A stretch of 64,000 nucleotides of DNA from Pseudomonadales bacterium (GTDB lineage Bacteria > Pseudomonadota > Gammaproteobacteria > Pseudomonadales > Pseudohongiellaceae). Shown here piece after piece: positions 52,722 through 61,674 of this stretch (the first letter of the stretch is position 1; each line of letters begins with the position of its first letter). The notes beneath the pieces were generated by a model that had not been told where the DNA came from, searched no databases, and saw only the letters and a list, made by a program, of their open reading frames with translations. The translations under genes were made by a program, and so were the position numbers. Location of the stretch: NCBI GenBank assembly GCA_024234325.1, contig JACKOJ010000005.1, positions 196,602-260,601 of the forward strand, read 5' to 3'.

Positions 52722-55217
52722 ATGACAAACCCGCATTCCGTTCCCGGAAATGTGAAGCCTCTGGCTGCCCTCATTTCTCTGTTGCTGATCAGTGGCACCG
52801 CCAGCGCGCAGCAATCCCAGATCGAAGAAGTCGTTGTACGCGCAACGCCGATTCGCGACAGTCAACTCGCTGCCCTTGAGGCCAAGCGTAACGCCCTGAA
52901 CATGTCCGATGTGGTGTCTGCCGACACCATCGGCCGTTTCCCCGACCAGAACCTGGCGGATTCCCTGGGCCGTTTGCCCGGGCTGGCCATCGAGCGCGAC
53001 CAGGGCCAGGCGCGTTTCATCAACCTGCGCGGCGCACCCTTTCGCTATACCAGCATCGCTTTCGATGGCATTGACGTTCCCGGTGCCGAAAATGGCCGTA
53101 TTCCGCGCTTCGACAGCTTTCCGTCCGTGATTACCAGCCGCGTGGAAGCCAACAAGGCCATGCTGCCGAGCATGCCGGGCGACTCGATTGCCGGCTATAT
53201 CAATATTCACACCTTCAACCCCTTCGACCGCGAAGGCTTTGCCGTCAACGTGGATCTTGGCAGTGGCCAGCAGGCCCTGGGGGACGGGGACATGGAGCGC
53301 AGCGGGATGCGCGCCTCCTGGTCCAACGAGCAGTTCGGCGCCGTGGTGTTTGCCTCGCACAACAGCCGCGACCAGATCACGGATAACCGTGAATACGATC
53401 TGGAAACTGCTGCCAATGGCGATCTGATCGTGCACGAACTGGATTTTCGCAGCTACAAGGTCACGCGTGAAGACTCCGCCCAGGGTGGGCGTCTGGAGTG
53501 GCGTGGCACGGGGGCGGTAGAGAGTGTGTTCCTGTCCAGTCTGTACAGTGAATTCATCGACTCGGAACAGCGCAATCAGTACGTCGTGGCGCTTCCCGGC
53601 TTGACCGGCAACAAGGGTTTTGGCCCGGCGAATGCTGTGTCGCGCCTGCTGGAAGACGGGCAGTACGACAACTCCACTTTCACCAACACACTGGGCACGA
53701 ATCTCTCGCTGGGTGACTGGTATGTGGAAGCGCGCCTGACCAACACCGAGACGGAACGTAACCAGAACCTGCCCATCACCTATGATATCGGTCTTGCCGG
53801 GGCGGCCTATGATGTGTCCGACATTGAAGATCCCCTGCTGGTGCTGACGGCCATGGGCACAGCCAACCCGATCACTCCGGGCCAGATCAACTACAACGTG
53901 CGCAACCTTGGCCTGTTTGTAGCGGATGTGCTCGACAACGACGCAGACAAGTTCAAGCTCGACGCGGAGCGTGAAACAGGTCTGTTCGGTACGACCACTT
54001 TCCTGCGCTTTGGTCTGCAGCAGGACTCCCGCGCCGCCCAGGGCTACAGCACCATCGCCTACGGGGCTTCTCCTGTGGCCGCCGGAATCGACCCCGAGCA
54101 GTACAACACCGGCAAGCCCTGGGATTCGATGACCACCAACAGCATCGGTGGCAGCTATTACAACAACGTTGCCCTGCGCAAGGCGTGGCAGGCTTCTCCC
54201 GCGTGGCGTGTGCCCGTGCCCGCCGACAACGAGCGCATCTACATCGAGGAAGACGTGACTTCCTTGTACGCCATGGCGACGCTGGAATACGACTGGGGCA
54301 ATGTGGTGGTGGGTGCCCGCAATGAGATGACGGACTACAGTAGCCGCGGCACCATCAATGGTTCCGCTGTATCCGTGTCCGACGACTTCAACAGCTTCCT
54401 GCCCAGTGCGCACCTGAACGTGAACCTGCGCGACGACCTGAAGTTCCGTCTGTCAGCCTCCACCGGCCTGAGCCGTCCCACCTACAACGAGTGGCGTGCG
54501 GCGGCATCGGTGGATGTGATCAACAAGAAGGTTCGCGGGGGCAACCCCACGCTGAAGCCGGAAGAGACCATGGGTTTCGACGCCTCGCTGGAGTGGTATT
54601 TCGCGCCTGCCGCGATTCTTTCCGCCGGCGCGTTCACACGCAGCATCGACAACGTGATCTATGCCGATTCGAGTGTGATTGATGGCGGTCTTTACACGCC
54701 CGCCGGTGCCGGGCAACTGTGGGAGTACAGCGGCACGGTAAATGGCAAGGACGGCAGGATGACGGGCCTGGAGCTGAACTTCATCAGCGAGATCAGCGAC
54801 CTGATTTCCGGTGCGCCGGAAGGCGTGGGTTTCAGCGCCAACATCACCTTCCTGGACAGCGAGTTTACCGGCATTCACGGCCAGCATTTCAATTTGCCGG
54901 GCACATCCGACCTGATCTACAACTCCTCGATCTACTACGAGAACTACGGTTTCTCCGCGCGACTGAACTACCAGTACCGTGACGAGTGGATATCCCCGAT
55001 CGAAAGTCCGGACGAGGTGTGGGGGGCAGAGAAGCGCGTGGACCTGTCCCTGTCCTACCAACTGCCCTATGACTTCAACGGCGCCAGCATGTCTGTGTAC
55101 CTCAACGGCAATAATCTGACCGATGAGGTGGACCTGCGGTATGCCGGCAATGGCACCGTCAACCAGCGCGAGAGCTATGGCCGCAGCTATCTGCTGGGCG
55201 TGCGCGTCGGTTTCTGA
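52722..55217 (+). CDS. TonB-dependent receptor (Caulobacter-type)
   Basis: 831 residues; AGGAGA precedes the ATG and a signal peptide ends SGTASA-QQ. The TonB-box-like IEEVVVRA follows. The plug has the features of the TIGR01782-type receptors: SADTIGRFPDQNLADSLGRL, PGLAIERDQGQARFINLRG, and SVITSRVEANKAMLPSMPGD. The barrel ends YLLGVRVGF. These receptors are common in bacteria that take up plant or algal glycans and other organics. A strong terminator follows, then the phosphatase-like gene. Confidence 0.92.
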   Translation: MTNPHSVPGNVKPLAALISLLLISGTASAQQSQIEEVVVRATPIRDSQLAALEAKRNALNMSDVVSADTIGRFPDQNLADSLGRLPGLAIERDQGQARFINLRGAPFRYTSIAFDGIDVPGAENGRIPRFDSFPSVITSRVEANKAMLPSMPGDSIAGYINIHTFNPFDREGFAVNVDLGSGQQALGDGDMERSGMRASWSNEQFGAVVFASHNSRDQITDNREYDLETAANGDLIVHELDFRSYKVTREDSAQGGRLEWRGTGAVESVFLSSLYSEFIDSEQRNQYVVALPGLTGNKGFGPANAVSRLLEDGQYDNSTFTNTLGTNLSLGDWYVEARLTNTETERNQNLPITYDIGLAGAAYDVSDIEDPLLVLTAMGTANPITPGQINYNVRNLGLFVADVLDNDADKFKLDAERETGLFGTTTFLRFGLQQDSRAAQGYSTIAYGASPVAAGIDPEQYNTGKPWDSMTTNSIGGSYYNNVALRKAWQASPAWRVPVPADNERIYIEEDVTSLYAMATLEYDWGNVVVGARNEMTDYSSRGTINGSAVSVSDDFNSFLPSAHLNVNLRDDLKFRLSASTGLSRPTYNEWRAAASVDVINKKVRGGNPTLKPEETMGFDASLEWYFAPAAILSAGAFTRSIDNVIYADSSVIDGGLYTPAGAGQLWEYSGTVNGKDGRMTGLELNFISEISDLISGAPEGVGFSANITFLDSEFTGIHGQHFNLPGTSDLIYNSSIYYENYGFSARLNYQYRDEWISPIESPDEVWGAEKRVDLSLSYQLPYDFNGASMSVYLNGNNLTDEVDLRYAGNGTVNQRESYGRSYLLGVRVGF

Positions 55218-55224
55218 TGAACCG

Positions 55225-55257
55225 GACGCCGGGCAGCGAGACTGCCCGGCGTCTTTT
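55225..55257 (+). terminator. Intrinsic terminator after the TonB receptor
   Basis: Perfect 12-bp stem GACGCCGGGCAG / CTGCCCGGCGTC, loop CGAGA, then TTTTCTC. Confidence 0.9.
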
Positions 55258-55311
55258 CTCCTGTCTGTTTTCAATTACTCATTGTTGAGTGTTCTTTTCA
55301 AAAGGTGAGTC

Positions 55312-56199
55312 ATGACTCGTTCATTCCGTTCTCTTTCCCTTCTCTTCTCCTTGTTCCTGATAGTGCTCAGTCCGCTTGTACTGGCAGACGAAGCGTTATT
55401 GTCCAGCTACGACAAGCTGCTGCCCCTGGAAGGGGGTTCTAACTTTCGTGATATGGGCGGCTACGCCGGTGCCAACGGCAAGTCCGTGGTGCGTGGCAAG
55501 CTGTTCCGCTCTGGCGCACCCAGCAGTCTGACCCAGAAAGACATGGACTATCTCGACCAGTTCGATTTTGCTGCCATCGTCGATCTGCGCTCCTCCGAGG
55601 AGCTGGACCTGTACCCCAACCGCTGGGCACAGCAGTCCCATATTCGTTACCTGAACGTCGACTACAGCATCTTTCAGTTGATGGGCGACCCGCGAGAGGT
55701 GAGCGCCGAACAGATGCAGGCCCAGATGGACCCGGAAGCGATGTACCGCAACTTCCCGACCATGCTGAAGCCGCAACTGACGCTGTACCTGGACAGCCTG
55801 CTGCAGTCCGAGGGGCCGGTGCTGGTGAACTGTTCCGCCGGGCAGGATCGCACAGGAGTCGCTACCGCCGTGATCCTCAGCCTGCTGGGGGTGGAGCGCG
55901 ACACCATTCTGCAGGACTACCAACTGTCCACCCAGTTCCGTCGCCCGGCGGTGGAACGTGGCAATGTCGACCTGGCGGAAGCGGCCAAGACCAACGCCTT
56001 TGCTGCCCTGATGCTCAACTACGCCGGTGCCGAGGAAGAGACTGCCCAGCCGCTGGTGCTGGCAGACGGCACGCCGTATCTGTTCTTTGCGCTGGATGAG
56101 ATCGATCACCACTGGGGCTCTGTTCAGAACTACGCTGAAACAGAACTGGGCCTCAGCGAGGCGGAGCTGGCGCAACTGCGCGCCAAGTATCTCGATTGA
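55312..56199 (+). CDS. Secreted tyrosine-phosphatase-like protein (Y_phosphatase3 type)
   Basis: 295 residues with a signal peptide ending PLVLA-DE. The N-terminal motif SNFRDMGGYAGANGKSVVRG with KLFRSGAPS and the P-loop VNCSAGQDRTG (Cys174, Arg180) identify the PF13350-type dual-specificity/tyrosine phosphatase family. The residue before Cys is Asn173 instead of the usual His, which may alter thiol reactivity. Export indicates a periplasmic role, for instance dephosphorylating a nutrient, not a cytosolic protein. It follows a TonB receptor, from which it is separated by a terminator. AAAGGTGAG precedes the ATG. Confidence 0.85.
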   Translation: MTRSFRSLSLLFSLFLIVLSPLVLADEALLSSYDKLLPLEGGSNFRDMGGYAGANGKSVVRGKLFRSGAPSSLTQKDMDYLDQFDFAAIVDLRSSEELDLYPNRWAQQSHIRYLNVDYSIFQLMGDPREVSAEQMQAQMDPEAMYRNFPTMLKPQLTLYLDSLLQSEGPVLVNCSAGQDRTGVATAVILSLLGVERDTILQDYQLSTQFRRPAVERGNVDLAEAAKTNAFAALMLNYAGAEEETAQPLVLADGTPYLFFALDEIDHHWGSVQNYAETELGLSEAELAQLRAKYLD

Positions 56200-56235
56200 A
56201 CTAAAAAGCCCGCTCCCCCGCACCTTCTGCCATTC

Positions 56236-56263
56236 TGTAGGAGCCTGCCTGCAGGCTCCTGCA
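56236..56263. repeat. REP-like palindrome
   Basis: TGTAGGAGCCTGC CT GCAGGCTCCTGCA forms a 13-bp inverted repeat with one mismatch. It shares its first 14 bases with the arm at 885-912. It lies between the convergent phosphatase and membrane protein genes. Confidence 0.75.
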
Positions 56264-56276
56264 AAAGTGGGTTTCT

Positions 56277-56963
56277 TCAGGCGTCGGTAGTCTCATCCAG
56301 CAGTGGCTCGTTCGGCGTACTCTCGGCCTGAATGGACAGATACAGGCTTGCGAAAGCCGACTTGCACCACATGATGGCGGGGAATATTCCGATCAGCAGC
56401 AGCGCAAGCCCGCAGAGGAACAGCAGAATGGACAGCAACCCCAGCAGAAAGATTTTCAGCGCATGCCCGCGCGTCATTCGCCAACTGCCTTCCACCGCTG
56501 CAATCGGGTCCATTCCCTCGTCCATCACCAGATAGGACACGAAGACCAGTCGGCAGGCAACATACAGCCCCGGAATGACCAGTGCGATGATGCCGATGAA
56601 GATCAGCCCGATCACCAGCAGATGGGCCAGCACCACATCGACATAACGCTGGAAGCCGTCCAGAATGCTGCCGATTTTAACGTCCTCACCCCGGGTGCTG
56701 CGCAGGAAGATCAGATCGACCCCGAACTGGAACACGGGTTGCAGCAGCAATGCGTAGGCGGTGACCAGCAGCGCAAATAGCGGGGTGACCGGGTTGTCAC
56801 CGGAGAAGTCGCCGGTGTTCTGATTGACCGGCATGTCTGCGATTACGGCAACGAGGGTGGCCAGGAACAGCAACAGCGCATTGGCCTTCATGCGCGACCA
56901 GCCGTAAGCCAAAGCATTCAGCGGGCCTGGGGCAGGGTAGTGTGAATCAGTAAGTGGAATCAT
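56277..56963 (-). CDS. Polytopic membrane protein (BPSS1780/DUF975-like)
   Basis: 228 residues with about five hydrophobic segments. After a short polar head with GPLNALAYGWSRMKANALLL come segments such as VLAHLLVIGLIFIGIIALVI and SWRMTRGHALKIFLLGLLSI. The pattern LVMDEGMDPIAAVEGSWRMTRGH is typical of the BPSS1780/YciC-type family of uncharacterised inner-membrane proteins. Function unknown. Divergent from the membrane LuxR regulator and probably controlled by the shared palindromes in between. Confidence 0.8.
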   Translation of the reverse strand: MIPLTDSHYPAPGPLNALAYGWSRMKANALLLFLATLVAVIADMPVNQNTGDFSGDNPVTPLFALLVTAYALLLQPVFQFGVDLIFLRSTRGEDVKIGSILDGFQRYVDVVLAHLLVIGLIFIGIIALVIPGLYVACRLVFVSYLVMDEGMDPIAAVEGSWRMTRGHALKIFLLGLLSILLFLCGLALLLIGIFPAIMWCKSAFASLYLSIQAESTPNEPLLDETTDA

Positions 56964-57024
56964 GACGGGCTCCTGTGAATGTCATACGGGGCCGACTATG
57001 CCCTTGGAGTGCAGAAGACAACAG

Positions 57025-57080
57025 CGACCAAAGTCGTGTTCTGCAACTCACGACTTTGGTAGTGAGGACGACCAAGGTCG
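57025..57080. promoter_or_regulatory. Three iterated CGACCAAAGTCG-type operators
   Basis: CGACCAAAGTCG (57025-57036), its inverted version CGACTTTGGTAG (57051-57062) and CGACCAAGGTCG (57069-57080). The first two also form a perfect 12-bp inverted repeat (57027-57038 / 57049-57060). They lie between the divergent membrane protein and LuxR genes, 20-75 bp before the LuxR start. Confidence 0.65.
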
Positions 57081-57099
57081 GGGTGCTATAGTCCGCCCC

Positions 57100-57984
57100 A
57101 TGAATCTCATCAGCACCGTATTCCTCTGGCTCTGCTTTGCCTTCTGCCTGTCCATGACGGCCGCGGGCATTCTGGTACTGTTCCGGGTGGGGCGGCAGCA
57201 GATGGGAAGTGAGTACCCGCTTCTGCAGGGCGCCTTCATCCTGGTGAGCGTGTTCGGGTACTACGGGCTGTGGCCGCGCCTATTGCTGACCTACATCGGT
57301 TACGACAGTGCCGATGCCGTGTCGGCGCTGATTCTTCTGCTTGGGCTGCCGTTCCTCTTGCTGGGGCTGTCGGCCCTGCTGCTGTGGTGCTGTCGCCTGC
57401 AGCAACGGTCCGCACACCTGCCGCTTCTCCTCGCGTGGTGCACCGCTGTTCTGGTGGCGCTGTGGCTGCTGAACGGAGAGTGGATGGTGCACAACCGGGT
57501 GCGTCAGGCCTGGTCTGCTGCCGGGGTGATTTTTACCCTGTTCAGTCTTGTCGTGATGGGCCTGGGAGGCAAGGGATTTGTGTCCGCAGGAGCCAGGCTT
57601 GGCTGGTTGGGGACAACGGCTGCCCTCGGTGTCGTGTTCATCAGCGGCCTGACACCGCTGACCCTGCTTTCCGCTTACGAGCAGGCCTTCATCCTGCTTT
57701 TCTTCCTGCTGACGGCGACACTGCCGGTGCTGTATGTCTACCGGGCCGAGCGTCCGCAAGGCACAAAGACCAGTGGCTTCGATGCCTTCTTTGAGCGTCA
57801 TGGCATCAGCAAACGTGAGGCGCAGATCATTCAGGGCATCTACGAGGGGCGAACCAATCAGGAGATTGCCAACCGCCTGTTCCTGTCCCTGCAGACGGTG
57901 AAGGACCACACCTCTCGCATTTACCAAAAGACCTTTGTGAAGAACCGCGGCCAACTCACGGCCCTGCTGCGGGATATTCTCTGA
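57100..57984 (+). CDS. Membrane-anchored LuxR-type regulator
   Basis: 294 residues from ATG 57100; the frame is open earlier, but that part covers the operators. The N-terminal 210 residues hold about seven hydrophobic segments (starting STVFLWLCFAFCLSMTAAGI), and the C-terminus is a GerE helix-turn-helix (ISKREAQIIQGIYEGRTNQE and LFLSLQTVKDHTSRIYQKTF). One-component membrane regulators of this kind sense a membrane or periplasmic signal and bind DNA from the membrane. The ligand is unknown. Three related palindromes upstream are its likely target. Confidence 0.85.
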   Translation: MNLISTVFLWLCFAFCLSMTAAGILVLFRVGRQQMGSEYPLLQGAFILVSVFGYYGLWPRLLLTYIGYDSADAVSALILLLGLPFLLLGLSALLLWCCRLQQRSAHLPLLLAWCTAVLVALWLLNGEWMVHNRVRQAWSAAGVIFTLFSLVVMGLGGKGFVSAGARLGWLGTTAALGVVFISGLTPLTLLSAYEQAFILLFFLLTATLPVLYVYRAERPQGTKTSGFDAFFERHGISKREAQIIQGIYEGRTNQEIANRLFLSLQTVKDHTSRIYQKTFVKNRGQLTALLRDIL

Positions 57985-58045
57985 GCCCTGCACATTGCGC
58001 AAGAAATGTCAGGCATGCGCCAGAGGCCTGGGGCACAATGCCCCC

Positions 58046-58936
58046 ATGACAACGCCTTCTGATCAGCCCGAACCCGCTCTTGCCCATCAGCCGGCCTACG
58101 CTCGGCGCATTCACCGGGTGATTGAGTACATCGAGACGAATCTGGCGCGGGACCTCTCCGTAGAGCAGTTGGCCGAGGTCGCCCACTTCTCGCCGTATCA
58201 CTTCCACCGTCAGTTCAGCGCCTTTACCGGCATCCCTGTGAGCCGCCTGGTGCGGCTGATGCGCCTGCGCCTCGCCTCGCGCAAGCTGGCACTAGAGCCT
58301 GACATCCCGATCACCGAGATCGCCCACCTGAGCGGTTTCGACAGCCCCGAGAGTTTCAGCCGCGCGTTTCGTCAACTCTACGGCAAGCCGCCCAGCGCGT
58401 TTCGCGACGATCCGCAATGGCAACCCTGGCAGCGCCAGGCTTTACTACCCCTGAAGGAGGATTCCATGAACACAGACGTCGAAATTGTGCAGTTTCCGCA
58501 GACCGCGATTGCCGCGGTGGAATACCAGGGGCCGGAATGGCAGTCGCTCACTGCCGTGCGCCGGCTGATCGACTGGCGGCGGGACCACGGCGTATCGCCG
58601 CAGAAGGGCAAAACCTATGGCATTCACTACAGCCCGCCCGACATCATGCCACCCGAAGACTACCGCCTGGACGTCGGCGTCAGCTACGAAGGTCCCGTGG
58701 AGCCCAACCCGCAGGGCGTGATGGCAAAGGAGATTCCCGCCGGGCTGTGCGCCCGCATCCGTCATCTCGGCTCACGCGATCACATTGCCGAGGCCGAGTA
58801 TCTCTACCGCGACTGGTTGCCCGCCAGTGGTCGCGAGCTGCGCGACTTCCCGATCTTCTTTCACTATGTGAACGTGGGGCCGGACGTGCGCGATGCCGAC
58901 ATGATCACCGATGTGTATCTGCCTCTCAAGGACTGA
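58046..58936 (+). CDS. AraC-family regulator with GyrI-like ligand domain
   Basis: 296 residues from ATG 58046 (the frame begins earlier, within the previous gene's end). Residues 15-120 carry the two AraC helix-turn-helices (NLARDLSVEQLAEVAHFSPY and PITEIAHLSGFDSPESFSRA). Residues 150-296 form a GyrI-like/BacI-type effector domain (VEIVQFPQTAIAAVEYQGP, ending FFHYVNVGPDVRDADMITDV). This is the Rob/SoxS-like architecture used to sense small hydrophobic molecules. Its targets are unknown; katG lies downstream, 306 bp away. Confidence 0.9.
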   Translation: MTTPSDQPEPALAHQPAYARRIHRVIEYIETNLARDLSVEQLAEVAHFSPYHFHRQFSAFTGIPVSRLVRLMRLRLASRKLALEPDIPITEIAHLSGFDSPESFSRAFRQLYGKPPSAFRDDPQWQPWQRQALLPLKEDSMNTDVEIVQFPQTAIAAVEYQGPEWQSLTAVRRLIDWRRDHGVSPQKGKTYGIHYSPPDIMPPEDYRLDVGVSYEGPVEPNPQGVMAKEIPAGLCARIRHLGSRDHIAEAEYLYRDWLPASGRELRDFPIFFHYVNVGPDVRDADMITDVYLPLKD

Positions 58937-59242
58937 AGTCGCTATCTCTCCCTCTCATCTGGAACAGGCATTCGCGAAACAGGCTCCCTCGGTTTGTGAC
59001 GCGAATGTCATCAATCCGACATCATTCTCGCGTCTTTCGTGCCCGACACGAAGGCGTCATGATTTCCGTTAAATCTATAACAACAAGTGGATAAATGAAT
59101 TGGAAGGCGTCGGACTAGGCCGATAGACTCCTGAAAACCTGTGAAGTTTTCCTGCCTTGCCGGGGTCTGCCTCTCAAGACCTTCGCACCGGGAACTGCGG
59201 GGGCAAACAATCACACCAGAGAGCCAGTAAAGGAGAGTACGA
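58937..59242. promoter_or_regulatory. katG upstream region with two inverted repeats
   Basis: This 306-bp gene-free stretch holds GACGCGA/TCGCGTC (58998-59034, with nested ATGTC/GACAT) and TTCGTG-CCCGA-CACGAA (59036-59052). Either could end the AraC transcript or be a regulator site for katG. I see no OxyR-like pattern that I would defend and no open frame of note. Confidence 0.4.
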
Positions 59243-61408
59243 ATGGACAGCAAGCAAGCAAGTCCCGGCAAGTGCCCCGTGATGCACGGCGGTGCGACTA
59301 CCAGCAGCATGTCAAACATGGTGTGGTGGCCCAACGCACTGAACCTGGACATTCTGCACCAGCACGACACCAAGACCGACCCCATGGGCGCGGACTTCGA
59401 CTACAGTGAAGCGGTGAAGACACTGGATTTCGCCGCCCTGAAGAAAGACCTGACCGCTCTGATGACCGACAGCCAGCCCTGGTGGCCGGCGGACTGGGGG
59501 CATTACGGTGGCCTGATGATTCGTATGTCCTGGCACGCGGCAGGCTCCTATCGTACGGCGGACGGCCGTGGTGGTGGCGGCACTGGCAACCAGCGTTTTG
59601 CACCGCTGAACTCCTGGCCGGACAACGTCAACCTGGACAAGGCCCGCCGTCTGCTGTGGCCGATCAAGAAGAAGTACGGCAACAAACTGAGCTGGGCCGA
59701 CCTGCTGGTGCTGGCCGGTACGGTGGCCTACGAGTCCATGGGCCTGAAAACCTTCGGCTTTGGCTTCGGCCGTCCGGACATCTGGGCACCGGAGATAGAC
59801 ACCTACTGGGGTTCCGAGAAGGAGTGGCTGGATTCCACCCGTTACGAGGAAGGGGAGAACCGCGAGTCGCTGGAGAACCCGCTGGCTGCGGTGCAGATGG
59901 GGCTGATCTATGTGAACCCGGAAGGGGTGGGTGGCAAGCCCGACCCCCTGCGCACGGCCAAGGATGTGCGCGTCACCTTTGCCCGCATGGCCATGAACGA
60001 TGAAGAGACGGTGGCGTTGACTGCCGGGGGCCACACCGTAGGCAAGTGTCACGGGAACGGCGATGCCGGACTGCTGGGCCCGGACCCAGAAGGCGCAGAC
60101 ATTGCCGACCAGGGCCTTGGCTGGATGAACCACACCAAGCGCGGCATTGGCCGCAATACCGTTTCCAGCGGCCTGGAAGGTGCCTGGACCACGCACCCGA
60201 CAAAATGGGACAACGGCTACTTCTATCTGCTGTTCAACTACGACTGGGAGCTGAAGAAGAGCCCGGCCGGGGCCAACCAGTGGGAGCCGATCAACATCAG
60301 GGAGGAAGACAAGCCCGTTGATGTGGAAGACCCGAGCAAGCGCTACAACCCGATCATGACCGACGCCGACATGGCCATGGTGAAGGACCCGGAGTACCGC
60401 AAGATCTCCGAGCGCTTCTACAAGGACCCGGCCTATTTCTCCGAAGTGTTCGCCCGCGCCTGGTTCAAGCTGACGCACCGTGATATGGGGCCGAAAGTGC
60501 GCTACATCGGCCCGGACGTGCCCGCCGAAGACCTGATCTGGCAGGATCCGGTGCCCGCAGGCAAGACTGGCTACGACGTGGCCGCTGTGAAGGCGAAGAT
60601 CGCGGCCAGTGGTCTGAGCGTGAGCGACCTGGTCACTACCGCCTGGGACAGCGCGCGCACCTATCGTGGCTCCGACATGCGCGGCGGTGCCAACGGCGCC
60701 CGCATTCGCCTGGCACCGCAGAAGGACTGGGAAGGCAATGAGCCCGCCCGTCTGGCCAAGGTGCTGAAGGTGTTGGAAGGCATTGCTGCCAGCTCCGGCG
60801 TCAGCGTCGCAGACGTGATCGTACTGGCGGGGAACGTGGGCGTGGAGCAGGCTGCCAGGGCTGCCGGTGTCAGCGTGAGCGTGCCCTTCGCCCCGGGTCG
60901 TGGCGACGCCACTGCCGAACAGACCGACGTGGAGTCCTTCGCAGTGCTGGAGCCGATTCACGACGGCTACCGCAACTACGTGAAGAAGGACTATGTGGTC
61001 ACGCCCGAGGAGCTGATGCTGGATCGCACTCAGTTGATGGGTCTGACCGCCAAGGAGATGACGGTGCTGGTGGGCGGCATGCGCGTGATCGGCACCAACC
61101 ACGGTGGCAGCAAGCACGGCGTGTTCACTGACAAGGTGGGCGCCCTGACGAACGACTTCTTCGTGGCGCTGACCGACATGGACTACACCTGGAAGCCGAC
61201 TGGCAAGAACTCCTACGACATCGTGGAGCGCAGCAGCGGCAACACCAAGTGGACGGCCACGCGAGTGGACCTGGTCTTCGGTTCCAACTCCATTCTGCGC
61301 GCCTATGCCGAGGTGTACGCCCAGGACGACAACAAGGAGAAGTTCGTGAAGGACTTCGTTGCCGCCTGGACCAAGGTGATGAACGCAGACCGCTTCGATC
61401 TGGCCTAG
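59243..61408 (+). CDS. katG: Catalase-peroxidase
   Basis: 721 residues, full length for the duplicated class I heme peroxidase. Active-site residues sit where expected: Arg94, Trp97 and His98 in MSWHAAGS, Tyr223 in IYVNPEG and Met249 in FARMAMND (the Met-Tyr-Trp adduct that gives catalase activity), and the proximal His264 in TAGGHTVG. It destroys hydrogen peroxide in the cytosol. AAAGGAGAG precedes the ATG. Hairpins follow the stop, and zwf comes next on the same strand, which could supply NADPH in the same stress. Confidence 0.97.
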   Translation: MDSKQASPGKCPVMHGGATTSSMSNMVWWPNALNLDILHQHDTKTDPMGADFDYSEAVKTLDFAALKKDLTALMTDSQPWWPADWGHYGGLMIRMSWHAAGSYRTADGRGGGGTGNQRFAPLNSWPDNVNLDKARRLLWPIKKKYGNKLSWADLLVLAGTVAYESMGLKTFGFGFGRPDIWAPEIDTYWGSEKEWLDSTRYEEGENRESLENPLAAVQMGLIYVNPEGVGGKPDPLRTAKDVRVTFARMAMNDEETVALTAGGHTVGKCHGNGDAGLLGPDPEGADIADQGLGWMNHTKRGIGRNTVSSGLEGAWTTHPTKWDNGYFYLLFNYDWELKKSPAGANQWEPINIREEDKPVDVEDPSKRYNPIMTDADMAMVKDPEYRKISERFYKDPAYFSEVFARAWFKLTHRDMGPKVRYIGPDVPAEDLIWQDPVPAGKTGYDVAAVKAKIAASGLSVSDLVTTAWDSARTYRGSDMRGGANGARIRLAPQKDWEGNEPARLAKVLKVLEGIAASSGVSVADVIVLAGNVGVEQAARAAGVSVSVPFAPGRGDATAEQTDVESFAVLEPIHDGYRNYVKKDYVVTPEELMLDRTQLMGLTAKEMTVLVGGMRVIGTNHGGSKHGVFTDKVGALTNDFFVALTDMDYTWKPTGKNSYDIVERSSGNTKWTATRVDLVFGSNSILRAYAEVYAQDDNKEKFVKDFVAAWTKVMNADRFDLA

Positions 61409-61424
61409 GCCAGCAGAAGGCTTC

Positions 61425-61480
61425 CCGTGTTTGACACGGGGGAGGACGGACATGCCCGGCTGAATCGCCAGCCGGGCATG
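61425..61480. repeat. Two hairpins after katG
   Basis: CCCGTG-TTTGA-CACGGG (61425-61441) and a perfect 12-bp stem CATGCCCGGCTG / CAGCCGGGCATG (61451-61480, loop of six). There is no T-tract; the pair may stabilise or loosely terminate the katG mRNA. Confidence 0.55.
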
Positions 61481-61674
61481 CTCCAAAACACAGCGAAAGC
61501 CTCACTTTGGTGCGTTTGCACCGTTCTTTCTTTCCCTCATCTGCCTGAACTGCCGCAATCCTGCAGGCTCCCGCCGTTCTGATTCCTTGGTGCCGTAATT
61601 GCATGAGCTCATGCGTGCGCGCTGCAACATGGCGTACCAGTAGAGCCACCACAATCCGGCAGGAGGACAAGGCA

